Assembly (NCBI GenBank): GCA_944472135.2
Contig: OX235268.1
Span: 10,112,589 to 10,176,588, forward strand
DNA from: Trichobilharzia regenti
Lineage: Eukaryota > Platyhelminthes > Trematoda > Strigeidida > Schistosomatidae
Length of the DNA: 64,000 bases
Reading direction: 5' to 3'
Shown here piece by piece: positions 36,817 to 47,923 of this stretch. Position 1 is the stretch's first letter. Every line of letters starts with the position of its first letter. The notes beneath the pieces were generated by a model that was not told where the DNA came from, did no database searches, and was given only the letters and a program-made list of their open reading frames with translations. Both the position numbers and the translations under genes were made by a program.

Positions 36817-38259
36817 ATGGGCAAATACCGTATTGCACTGGTTGATGGGAAAAATGAGGCAGTGATATGCCGAAGCTCTTGGTTTCTTGGACCTAAGCTT
36901 GTTGTCTGCAGCCAAGACAATTGGGATAATGCCTATGAGGAGGAGTACCCCAAGATTGATTGGAAGATGGAGAATTGTGAGGTGATTTTTGAGACAGGTT
37001 AGTCGTATCGACACTTAACTATTTATCCAGATGACTTGCAAGAGGCGCTCGCAAAGCACAAGGCCCTTCAAAGAACATATAGCACTGCCAATTGCAGTCA
37101 GTCGTCCAAGTCGACTGTAGTTTGCACGCAAAAGCGTCAAAAAACGTAAGCATCGTTTCATACTTGATTGAATAAATAGAGCACCGAAAAATGACGTTTT
37201 CGTAAGTAACGACTACCCATCTGACCTGATGGACAAGCAGTGCAATGTCTTCGAGGACCCCGATTACGCAGACCTCGATAGCAGTGCATGTGATTCAAAA
37301 AAGAATATAAGGTATGACAGATATTCAACCTTACATTACAATGAAGTAGTTTTGGATTACTGCCGAAGAGTTCTTCACACATGTTGGCTGCTACAAGTAC
37401 ACCTATTACGTAAGTAATATCGAATTTAATAGCCATTGTTTCTCAGGTCGCCCAAGGATAGTAATGTTAAGCGGCCTAGGACGGATTCTGATAATATAGT
37501 AGCAGGTGCGGTTCATTCTTGTTTTATGTTTATCCTATAATTATTTAACAGTTTGTCTTCAAAAACTATGTGAAACGCAGGCGCAATTAATCAAACGTGT
37601 TGACTTCGCGTTGGCAACTTTCAGTGGTTGCACAGCTGACGATAGCGAAAGCGATGTCAGGCTACCGGTGAAAACATTTGCTATGCTGGAAGTTTTTGAG
37701 CGAAAACTTAAAAACAGAAAGTATTTCGAGGAAATAGTAAGAAATTCCATCCAAGTTTGTTTAATTGATTCGTTTCAGATGTGCCAATTCTCATTCAAGG
37801 TGCATAATAACCCAACCAGCTCAGCGCGCCGGTTGCTGAGCACAGTCCTAAATAAAAACCTAGCAAGATTGATGAGTTATAAGGGGACTGCTGATAAGAC
37901 TGGTATCCGTGACTTCACGTTTTTCCAGCTTATAATTGGTATGTTGACTTTTTGAAATAATAAAATTGTATACTTAAAAAATTCAGATGTCATCACTCGT
38001 AAGCAATTACAACTCGGGTCCACCGAGGAGGAAACAATGGAAGCGATTGTAAAAGCCACTAAAAATTGGTGCCATGACCAGCGTGTTCGGAAAAAAAGGG
38101 ATTTATCACCAGAAGAGGTAGTTTTTAATAAAAGTGTTACCAGTTTTTCTGCACTTAATGGGAATTGACGCGTATTTAAATGATTCTCTCTTTCCTTCAT
38201 TACAGATGTCTGCTGAAGTCATTCAACCTGGGACCAGCAAATCGCCGTCTTCAGAATAA
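36817..38259 (+). CDS. DUF4806-like protein encoded by the CACTA-like element (8 inferred exons)
   Basis: Inferred exons: 36817-36997, 37031-37145, 37180-37311, 37447-37505, 37552-37736, 37779-37938, 37987-38117, 38206-38259. All introns are GT...AG and all joins keep frame, giving 338 aa from ATG 36817 to TAA 38257-38259. Intron lengths are 33, 34, 135, 46, 42, 48 and 88 nt; the 42-nt one could be retained in frame. The N-terminus (MGKYRIALVDGKNEAVICRS) resembles the start of insect and cnidarian DUF4806 proteins. Residues ~199-300 (LPVKTFAMLEVFERKLKN, then SARRLLSTVLNKNLARLMSYKG and GIRDFTFFQLIIDVI) match the DUF4806 pattern. Such proteins accompany transposases in related animal elements; a DNA-binding accessory role is plausible but unproven. 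It lies 202 bp downstream of the transposase. An AG at 36809-36810 suggests a 5' UTR intron. Confidence 0.75.
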
Positions 38260-38579
38260 TTTATGAAGTCATTTTTTAAATTTTTTCAAAATATTACTAT
38301 TTTATAAATCCGATATCTTACTGTATAAAATATAAAATTACTTCACTCCATTGGCCTTCGTTTATATCAGTAGCATAACCCTTGAATGTAGTGAAAGAAT
38401 CGTAAGGCAGTAGTCGCTAAGTTCGTAGCTTTGGTAAGTTCGATTGCATTAGTTACTATAAAGGATGACAGTGTTTAAGCACTTTCTTAGGCCATTAGTA
38501 GGACGCAAAGTAATTCTAATAATACGTGCGCTTGCCTAGGAAAAATGAGGGCTTCTTTTCGTTACGAAAATAGCAGTAG

Positions 38580-38935
38580 TGGATGAACAGGTCGTTTAAT
38601 AAGTGGTCAGTTTGTTCGTTGAAAAGGTGGGAAAACGGGGAAAAAGTGGGTTAGTTGTTCGTTGAAAGGTGGGAAAACGGGGAAAAAGTGGTTAAATTGT
38701 TCGTTGAAAACGTGAGTAAACGGGGTAAAAGTGGGTACATTTATAATTACGGCACATGGGATAAGTGGGTGAAAACGTGGGTCAAGTGGGAAAACGGGAA
38801 AAAAAGTGGGAAATGTGGCCAAAGTGGGTAAAATCGGTTGCGTTTACACTATCTTTTGCCCACGTGTTTGCCGATCAAAATCACCATTTTATCCCAAATT
38901 TTGCCCACTTTTCCCATGTGAATTAACCGACTGGG
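38580..38935 (+). repeat. Right subterminal array and TIR
   Basis: Repeated GTGGGAAAACGGGGAAAAAGTGGG-type modules, broken by GTTCGTTGAAA (at 38612, 38656 and 38699), run to about 38830 in the same strand sense as on the left. The last ~90 bp switch to the complementary CCCAC/TTTTGCCCAC sense and end with the TIR. The outermost part is thus inverted relative to the left end, while the inner array is direct. Confidence 0.7.
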
Positions 38936-39086
38936 ATGTGTTGACCTGATGTGATGTGACGGTGGTCGTTAGTGGTGGTGGTGGTGGTTGTGGTATGCAA
39001 ATGAAACCGACATCTATTAACAAACAGTATTTTACCCATTAAATATATATATGACAAGTATCCTATTTCAACTATCCTGTGACATT

Positions 39087-39393
39087 CCATTATAGATAAG
39101 ATTTTATTTTTATAAATCGCACAGTGTTTACAGTTATATGAACTGATGACGTTTCGAGCACAAACTATTGCTCATAATCATATCAAGTTACTCACACAAC
39201 TTTGATCTCTCATTTATATACATATGTGGAACGGATTAGATATTGGATTAAAAATCAATGTGAGATTATGAGCAATAGTTTGTGCTCGAAACGTCATCAG
39301 TTCATATAACTGTAAACACTGTGCGATTTATCAAAATAAAATCTTATCTATAATGGAATTATACTCTACCACAGTGCCCAAGTTTTATACTTA
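39087..39393. mobile_element. 307-bp foldback element with 14-bp target-site duplication
   Basis: Arms 39084-39179 and 39264-39359 (about 96 bp each) are near-perfect inverted repeats around an ~84-bp loop. The sequence TATCCTGTGACATT flanks it at 39073-39086 and 39394-39407, while unit B copies 1 and 3 have only one copy of this site, so it is a clean insertion. A 14-bp duplication points to target-primed retrotransposition rather than cut-and-paste. Inverted arms next to a longer one-sided tail resemble the unusual terminal structures of Penelope-like elements, but there is no coding sequence to prove it. Confidence 0.8.
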
Positions 39394-40610
39394 TATCCTG
39401 TGACATTTCAATTTCCCCCACCCCACCCCACACAATCAGTTTGATTCGTTTTAATTTTTAGCGAAATAGAATCTAAATTCTTCGTTACATTTCATTCATT
39501 CATTCATTCACTCGTGACAGGTATTGCCCAAGTGTGTTTTCACTTGTAGTAGTACTGGTAGTATGTACCCAAAATTTTGATCTACTAATATCTTTTTGTA
39601 TTTTGGTGTTCTGTTTTCAGTAATCAGCTTGTCATCATCATCAGGATCAGGCTAAGTAAAACGTTATCACCATCATCAAATATTGTTAAACGTAATTTGT
39701 GACAAGTATAATCTACACATAATAGAAGTGGATATAATCATAATGGTGAGTGCCTTAAACGACGACGACATATCTGTCTGTCTGTCTGCTATCTGATATG
39801 TTGTTCTATTTCTCATGATAAATTGTTTTTGCATTGGTTTTACATTTTCAACCTCATGTACATATATATAACTGAACTGAATTGTTGTCATTAAATTTCG
39901 TAACATTTTATTACTGACGATATATATATATATATTAATCCTAACTACACTACATTAACACCACCACCCCACCCTCTTTTTGATTTGTGAATTTATTTTT
40001 TGCTTTGTAGCTTTTCAGGTTTCATAATAATAATAATAATAATAATAAACTACTAATCACCCACCACCCTCTCCTTCTGTGACAGTCATTTGTCATCCCT
40101 CCCTCCCTCTCTCTCTCCCCACCAGGATGGGTGTACTGCAATTAGTCGTAGTAGTAGTCTTATTTCCACCACTTACCTGTGATCACATCACATCTGTGAT
40201 GATAAAAAATTAATCTTATTCGTTCGAACAGACCAATCATGAAACATCATGTGTGCGTTTGTGCGTGCGTGATTGTCTGACTTGTCGACAAGCCTATAGC
40301 CATTGCACTACCTATTCTATTATTATTATTATTATTATTAGCATTATTATTCCCATAGTTGGTTTGTAAGCGAGGATTAAATTGATTTTTACGAGTTTGA
40401 CCACGACACGACACGACACGACACGCCACGCTACGCTACGCACAGATTGATATCAATCAGTTAGAGGGAAGCATTGAAAAATAACTGGGGCGTTGGGGGC
40501 GTACTGAACAGCCAGCTGCTTCGTCAGCCAGCCTAGTTTGGGAATCATCGGCAGTAAGCACCCACCATAGTGCCAGGCTTCGAACCCAACACCTTCTGGT
40601 TACAAGCAAG

Positions 40611-41580
40611 GGCTGGCTGGCTGGCTGGCTGGCTGGCTCGTATATCATTCAGTCACCATTCACTTGGACCCAACCCACTACAATGGCCAACGCATGAATT
40701 CTAACTTCTACCAATTTATGATGCATCTACCGCGACTGCGGCATCAACCAATCAGTGATCATCGGTGAGAAATCAATCCTCGTATAGTTGACTGGACTGG
40801 ACTGGACTGGACTGGTTGGACCTCACCGTGTAAAACTGACTAACTGACTAACAACATATATGCTGCTGATGGATTAATTGCTGGCTGGGTGCTGGGTAGG
40901 TGTGTCTGTCTGTCTGTCTGTCTATTTGAATTTACTAACTAATATTATGCCCAATTATATAATTATCCTTGCACTAACTAGCCTTACATTGCGATTTCTC
41001 AGTATTCACTGCACTCACTCACTCACTCACTAGTTAAGCATTCTGCAATGCTTTTTTTGTTTTATTATTATTATTATTATTAATATTATCCTACTCCGTC
41101 ATAATTACAATTACAGAAATGAAAATGTTACTTCATTGGAATGAAGCAGCCAGCTTACATCTCATAATAATCTCATAGAAGGTATAATAGGGCACAATGA
41201 TCAACTTTTTAAATATACAGGCATCTATCTAACTATCTATGTGTGTATTTATCGATCAATCCAGTCAGTAGTAGTCAGTGAGGCAGTCATTTTGAACATA
41301 TTGATTTTTATTTTGGTCATTAGTCATCTAAATGCCTTCCTTGTATAATGTATATAATGTAATATAATTAATTATTCCTTAATTCATTCATTCATTCATT
41401 CTGTCATTGCCTCCTCCCTCCTTTGATTGTGAATTTTAAATTATGCCTAAAAGATGATGATAAATAATGACTTTTTTTAATTTGAAGAAGAAGAAGAAGA
41501 AGTAAATTGAAGAAGAAATTATTATTATTATTATTATTATTTATTAGTATTAGCCTTGATCTATCTATCTATCTATCTAT
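40611..41580. repeat. Simple-repeat-rich region
   Basis: Runs of GGCT (40611-40637), GGACT (40792-40815), GTCT (40905-40925), ACTC (41012-41030), ATT (41064-41085 and 41517-41542), ATTC (41383-41402), GAA (41486-41503) and ATCT (41560-41580). No gene. Confidence 0.85.
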
Positions 41581-41689
41581 GAGTTAGCGAGCTGAAGAAG
41601 CCTTGTAAAACCAGTTGGGTGGATATGGGGGAGGGGAGTATTGGACAGTCAGTTGTTTCGTCAGCCTAGCTAATTCAGGCCACTTACTT

Positions 41690-41765
41690 CAGTAGCACGC
41701 TTGCTTGCTTGCCTTGTAACCAACCGGAAGGTCGGTGCTGGCTGGGTTCGAGCCAGCCCTGGCGG
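41690..41765 (+). repeat. tRNA-like segment with B-box
   Basis: Reads GTAGCACGCTTG, CCTTGTAACC, GGAAGGTCGG and GGGTTCGAGCC in tRNA order, similar to an anticodon arm plus T arm with a pol III B-box. It is related to the minus-strand segment at 9975-10045. The expanded variable parts and lack of an acceptor stem argue against a functional tRNA; a SINE head is more likely. Confidence 0.35.
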
Positions 41766-41834
41766 TTTGCACAAGGCGATGGGATGGTCATTACTTAAAA
41801 AATTACCTGTTTATGATGGCCATGGCAGGGACAG

Positions 41835-42935
41835 GGGTTGGACGTATTTCTTTTGTATACAAAGCGAGGGTTTGAGCTTTTGTATACCTAGCGCCTCGGC
41901 TATGCCCAGATGCCTTAATTTTACTCCCTTCGATAGTTTTGATCGAATTTTGTACATGATTTCGAAGGATTCTTCGAGTGGCGCTGAATGTCCTGAAATA
42001 ACCAGATATTTCTGTCCCCGAACTATTTACCCGTTTTCGTTCTCCTTTCACTAGTCAGGCTGGATAGTGTTGACGAGCGCGGTTTTCAAGTCGGCGCATG
42101 GTACTCAGCTCCACAAGAGCAAGTAAACTGGTATATGCACGTTGAGGTGGCCCAATGCGACAGCTTGTGTTTTGCGTTCTGGCTGAACAGTTTCTTGCAG
42201 AAAAACGTCAGTCGTAGGCTAGCGGCGAAGTATGTTTTCCTTAGCGATTTCGAGAGGTGTTTGAGAAAGATTTCTGCTTCAATATCACCTTTGAATTCTA
42301 GATTAGGCAGAAGCAATTTCTCTGGAACGGATTGGACTCGTTCGGAAGTCTTCTTAGGTTTGAGATTTTTGTCGATGAACCTGGGCGGGAACTCGTTTTC
42401 CATCAGGGTTTTTCGAAGATTACACAGTTCTTCTTCAACCCTTTCCTCGCTGCATATCTTCCAAATCCTCGAGGAAAGAGCATTTATCAGGTTCCTATTC
42501 CTGCTCAGGGGCACGAAGCTTTGAAAGTTGATGAATTGTCCATTCCACGTAGGCTTTTGTATATGGGCCTTTTCAGGGAGTTGTCAAGGTTTCTTGTCAG
42601 ATGGATGTCGAGGAAGTGGAACATTCTGTCGAATTCAGTCTCAAGTGTGAAGTCGATGTTTGGGTGGGCATTATTGAAGATTTGAAGTAGGTTTTTTTAA
42701 ATCACAGTTCTCGTCACAAATAATGAAAGTATCATCGATGTATCTTTTGTAGAGATGGAGGTCGTTGATAGTTGGTGATAAGGCGTTGTTCTCTGAGCTG
42801 GCCATAAAGCAGTCGGCTAGGAGGGGTCCCAAGGGAGAACCCTTTGCTACTCCATCTATTTACGTGAATATTTCCTTGTTGAAACTAAAGTATACTTTGA
42901 AAGTGCATCGAAGTAACAGTTCTTTCAGGTAAAAT
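41835..42935 (-). mobile_element. Penelope-like element, RT core to GIY-YIG (minus strand)
   Basis: Minus-strand blocks in order: DGVAKGSPLGPLLADCFMA (about 42860-42800), LYKRYIDDTFIIC with the catalytic Asp pair (about 42765-42722), NIDFTLETEFDRMFHFLDIHL, RPIYKSLRG, a 142-codon frame 42514-42086 with NALSSRIWKICS and TLMENEFPPRFIDKNLKPKK, then STCIYQFTCSCGAEYHAPT. After frameshifts come SGHSAPLEESFEIMYKI and LGIAEALGIQKLKPSLCIQK, the nuclease C-terminus, ending near 41835. Several frameshifts inactivate it and the RT N-terminus is missing. The 5' boundary at about 42935 adjoins segment A copy 2. Confidence 0.88.
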
Positions 42936-42947
42936 TCAAAATTTTAT

Positions 42948-45900
42948 GCTAAGCACTGTTTTTAGAATAATGCAAATCACTATTATTATTATTATTATTA
43001 TTACTTAGTTTGCTGAAATGAAGAGCATTTTCTAACAAAAATGAGTGAAAACTTTCTTGAAGATTTGGAAATTCCATAGTAGAGGAACAACACAGCATCA
43101 CTCGATCTACTGCCGAATACAATTTCACTCGAAAATCCTAACAGAAGAGTAGATTTCCTTGTGATTTGATTATGCTGAAAGTTCGTCAGTCATGTGTTGG
43201 CGCACTGTTTAGAAAATATCTGATATTATCATCAGTAACATTCATTGTATAACGAGAAGAATTCTCCGATTGCTTCACCAGTTATCTCATCCTTGATTTC
43301 CAGTTGAATTCAGAAGCTTATATGATCGTGAACTTTCAAAGGTGTATGCTGCCAGAATACAAACACTGAAACTCACAAAGTGACGACGCCACGTATTTTT
43401 GATATTGTTAAGGATAGAGGCTCACAAATATTAAATTCCAGTGGAATCTGTGTGTCCACGGAAACATGAAATTTCGTGCTTCTAGCGGCAGTGCCTTCAC
43501 AATTTTGGAATGAAGCTGAACAAGATCAATCTGAGTTGGATGTTACTACCTACTGCACATAACACTTCACTACGTCGATGAGTGAACCTTCAAAACAGAG
43601 AGGAAATTCATGACATTTTTTCAGTTACAAACGCACTATGTCAACTGATTCCTTATGCCCGGGTGAAGGAGTACAAAATGAAAGTTCATTTTCCATTGCT
43701 TTCTAAAGTGTTCATTCGGTTCTTTTGCCGAAGTGCACTCACTGTGAATACTCGTTAACTTTGAATGGATGAAGTCATTCGAGAACCACATCATATTTAA
43801 TGTCATAAAATCAACACTTCGATATGTGAAATGGATGTTAGTCAGCTAAATTCGCCTGGAAACACAGGGTCATCTGAAATACTATAATACTTCAAGGCAG
43901 AAACAGTCATACTGAAGCGCAAAGCTTGCGTTTTCTATCGGCCACATGAAGGAAATACACAAAATATAATTCATCCTCTGATTTTTGTCAAACGAAATAC
44001 ATCTTTCTTATGTGCCAAACTGACAACCATGTGATGAGTAAAGTAGCATAGAAATGTATTCCTTTATATCGTGTGAATTTACGGATAGATGGACAGTGAG
44101 GTGCAAGACATTAAGATTTGTGCTCTGACGACTGGTTCTTTCACAGCCTGTATAGGCATACATATTTCAAGACAGAAGTGGCGAATGCAATTAACACTAA
44201 GTAAAATGTTAACACAGACCTCGATAGATATATTTATTACTGACTTTGAAACACAAAGAGAACACAGTACATATGTCGCACAATTTTAGCCGATAATTAC
44301 TACCTAATTCCCTGTAAGATGATGTGTGGGAGAAGCCAACGGGCGGATGGCATTTGCACAGAACATTTGAACGAGCCTGTCAGTTGTGGGCTATCCTTTA
44401 ATTGTTTAAGAAAACTGTAATCCTTTCTTGTTCCATGCTTGTATTCATTTGCTTCTTCAGTGTAATATGCCTGATAGTTAGGGGAATCCCTGTTCCGATT
44501 TCAATATATTTCTTTACACTGCGGTGCTGTGCATTGCCTACACTACCGATGCTCAGCGCACTCACATTTTTATAAAAGAATCAACCATAATTGTCATCAC
44601 TTATTCTTGATTTCACTCGAATATGCTAGAAGGAGAAATAAGACTTTCAATAAGACTTGTACAGCTGTTTGCAGAAGGCCAACTCATGTATATCCTGACA
44701 AAGCCTATTGTATTACATGTGAAAATGACGAACTCAAAAACACACATGACATTCCATTGATTAACGTAAAATTAAGAAATGCTGTCGTACTAATAGTATG
44801 CGTCTGTAGAGCAACTGATATCTCTGGTGACTACGACATGCCGACTCTTCCATGCAAAGATAAGATTATATATGGAGATTTCAAACTCTTCGAAATCAAC
44901 TGGGACTGACTGGTTGGACCAGTTAAATTTGACAAACTCACAGGCAATCCGGACATTTTCTACTGGAAACAAACTGCCACTGTTACTACAACAAATGATA
45001 ACGTATTAGGCTTAATATTTCGCCACGATATATTTTCCCTCTCAAACTAAGCGGGTTATAAGTTGTTAAGTGGTGGCCACAAAAAACATTGCTGGTGGCG
45101 CCGCCATTAACACCATGTGACAACGCCGCATATACTTCTCCTTTACAACAGATAACATAAAGGACTTACAAAAACAAAGAATGTGCTTTTGTAAAATCAA
45201 TCCGAAGATTCTTTGAATAGGGAGAAAACTTCTTCACTGGAGTCAGTACACAACGGTTTTAGCGGTCGAAAGACAGAAGTCAACAACTGCAGGCCAATTT
45301 CTAGCAACCCTTCAGAATGTAGAATTATGGTAAGACTAATGGTAGATAATATCCTCGAACACACGCTTACCTGTATACTGCCTAAAATCCTGATCATGTT
45401 CTACTAATCAGCTAGATTTTTTAACTTTGTGACCAATCGCCGTGACAGGCGGTAACTAGAAGTCGCCATCTACTTTGATACCTCCACAGCATCTGAACAC
45501 ATGGACTATTAGCCGCTAATACAAAAGATGGATTCATTGAAGATACATGATCAACTGCTGGGATAGCTTATTCCTTAACAACAGCTTCCAGATAGTTGAA
45601 TGTGTTTCTGTGAGTTCTAAACCACGATGAATGATATATATATATATATATATTTGTACACTCACACTTCAGTCTGTACATCTTCATATGCTTCACAGTG
45701 TCGTTGACTTAGGAACAAGGCACTCCAGTGTTATAAGCGAATCGCAGCGCAGACTTAAAATTCGAGGATACATTCCGGATTCATACTCACAAACATTCAT
45801 GACAATCAGGCAAAAGTCATATTATACGAAAAATGCTTAAGATTATTATCAGAATACCGCGTTTTTATCCTCTGCAGCGCTTGATTATGTGACAGAATCA

Positions 45901-47875
45901 GTGTGTAAATTGTTAACAACATTTCACATCCAAGCTATTTACATATGATATTTGTATATTTCGAGATTCTGACCAACTCTGAGCGGGATGAATAAGTCTA
46001 AAGGCGGTTTTCATCATTAAAGTATTGAATGCAATATATATTTTTCTCACAGTAAGGACATACAGTTCCCACCCGAATGTAGTTATAGCCAAGGTCACCG
46101 AACATCCACGTGATTTTCTATCCAGAATTATAAATCCAGTTCTTACGAAGTAAAAGAGAAGCATTTTTTAAACTCGTCTCATACAGTAGCAGTTTTCTAC
46201 GCCAGGACCCTAGTTTCTATGTCACAAGATGTATAACATCCAGCCAAATTTCGTGACTTCCATTCCAGATCACACATAGTGTCTTACTTCGCCTGATATA
46301 AGAGAATTAAGCTGACTCAGCCTATCTTCCTATTGATATTCTAGTAAGTGAATGGTTTCCAGTGTGAGCGATTTATAGCAACGAAATATACAAATATATG
46401 AGTTCGTGAGATTAAATAGCCTTTGTTGTCTTCAAGAAAGTACAGACAGCCTTAGTAACTGTAGTTAGATAAGATCTGAATACGCACTGGTCTTTCATGA
46501 AATGTTCGAGCTAATACTCGATACGCAGGTGGGTAGTGCAAATGTACACACATATCCTTACTCATCCTGTTCATCTACTAGTGGCAATGTCTTGTTTGTT
46601 CTTTTAACCATTACAGTGAATAGAACAAGAAGCTCAGCGAAAGTATCTTTTTAGCAATTTCATAGTCAAAATCTGTACAGTGACATTTATATACTTGAGT
46701 TTACTCGAATATAATTATTATTGAATTGCACACCATAACGAAGGTGATTTAATTTTAATAATGATTTCCAATTTAGTTTGGAAGTATGAGGATGCAAATA
46801 TAGATTGCAAAGTGCTTTTCTGTATATTTGAATTCTATACTTTTTCTGTTTTCGGTTATGGAGTACCCTTATTGGCAACTTATACTTCTGAATTCGATTT
46901 GTTTCAGAGCACATCATGACCACAGCTTACGTAATACGCCGAGATTTCATCGCCAATTAATAGTTTTCCATCTCCTGTTTGCATGATCTCAAGTAGAATT
47001 CAGTGGATGCCTCTGCGATACTCACATAAAATCGACCAATCATTACGGCATTATTTCCAGTACACTGAAGACTGGAAAATATCCTTGTTGGTCAATCCAT
47101 AATGCCATTAGGCTATCAGTCAAAACGGACTCACGTTGCATGTCGTAATTCACTTTCTTCACTATCATGTTCAATCTAAAAGTATAAATTTTCATGAACA
47201 TATTCGTATAATATCTGATAATACTCCATAAGTTGTCCAGGGCACACAGTCTTTTCTCTTGCATACATAGTTTTCATGAACAATGTAAACACTGGAACAT
47301 CTTTGCATCATTGTGATGAAAATTAATCAACGGTTACTCTGTTTTCTACATTTGTGCACGAAGAGAAAAACAGATGGAACCGTAGAAGTAGAAAATCCTC
47401 AAAACACAACTTGCACCATGAAATACCCATACTTCAATGTCATCACTCAGGAAGCCAACAGGCAGTGTTTTGCAAGGCTGATGTCAAGTAATTTTCTGTT
47501 CATGCATATCGAATTTTTCGACGTGTGCATATTGTAGCAACACGACTCGTTATACGGATGAAATTGAAATATCTAGCTTCGATACTTGAAGTAAACAGAA
47601 GTACAATGGAAGTGTAATTGTCTCTGTGAATATGTGATTCTCATATTTGAAGATCATAAAGTACATTTGCATAAGTTCTTTTCGAATATTCGGCAGTTCG
47701 TACAACAGTCATGCGGTCGCTGGATTTTTATTTTCAAAAAACGAGAATGAATTCCAATGTTATTTATTTGCAGTATATTTAAAGACAATAAAGAAGAAGA
47801 CGGTTGCGAATGGATAGTACGCTAAGTATAGCAAAATATTCCTTGAGGCAACTCTTTGGATGTATAAGCGTGAAT
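42948..47875. repeat. Segment A, copy 2 (4.9 kb segmental duplication)
   Basis: Collinear, same orientation as 13028-17905. It begins GCTAAGCACTGTTTTTAGAATAATGC before an (ATT)n run and ends near the GAAGACGGTTGCGAATGG / GGATGTATAAGCGTG tract. Confidence 0.9.
44620..45900 (+). mobile_element. Decayed CR1/Jockey-like non-LTR element inside segment A (copy 2)
   Basis: Parallel of 14740-16000. The 44529-44909 frame contains KLRNAVVLIVCVCRAT and IIYGDFKLFEINWD (endonuclease blocks) and is longer here than in copy 1, but it then ends at a TGA after NWD. RT finger-like blocks follow at about 45250-45400. Confidence 0.55.
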
Positions 47876-47923
47876 TATCTATTCGTGTGACCGGTATCCA
47901 ACCAGTTATTTCATTCTCTAGGA

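Larger units (their letters stand above)
34011..38935 (+). mobile_element. CACTA/EnSpm-like DNA transposon, apparently complete
   Basis: A 4,925-bp element bounded by the perfect 12-bp terminal inverted repeat CCCAGTCGGTTA (34011-34022) and TAACCGACTGGG (38924-38935). The uninterrupted sister sites in unit B copies 1 (about 8673-8690) and 3 (about 48683-48700) read GCATATATGTG. The insertion therefore duplicated AT, or alternatively the inverted repeat includes one more T/A and there is no duplication. Subterminal arrays of GTGGG motifs lie inside both ends. It carries two multi-exon plus-strand genes, a transposase (34514-36614) and a DUF4806-like gene (36817-38259), whose inferred spliced frames have no stop. 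SmTRC1 of Schistosoma mansoni is a published CACTA-superfamily element; whether this is the same family cannot be told by eye. Confidence 0.9.
33117..40610. repeat. Unit B, copy 2 (interrupted by two insertions)
   Basis: Matches copy 1 from about 7787 to 10040. It is split at 34010/38936 by a CACTA-like transposon and at 39086/39394 by a 307-bp foldback element. The candidate exon recurs at 33329-33401 and the conserved frame at about 33484-33642. The right end passes into a (GGCT)n run at 40611. Confidence 0.9.

Noticed and set aside
39145..39165. CTGATGA next to CGTTTC in the foldback, reminiscent of a hammerhead ribozyme core (known in PLEs and schistosome SINEs)
   Set aside because: The GAAAC needed after stem II occurs only on the opposite arm, where it would pair fully with CTGATGACGTTTC. 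The core nucleotides would be in a duplex, so no hammerhead fold is supported.
42135..42685. Plus-strand frames of 117-129 codons
   Set aside because: Antisense to the Penelope-like element, whose minus-strand motifs are clear.
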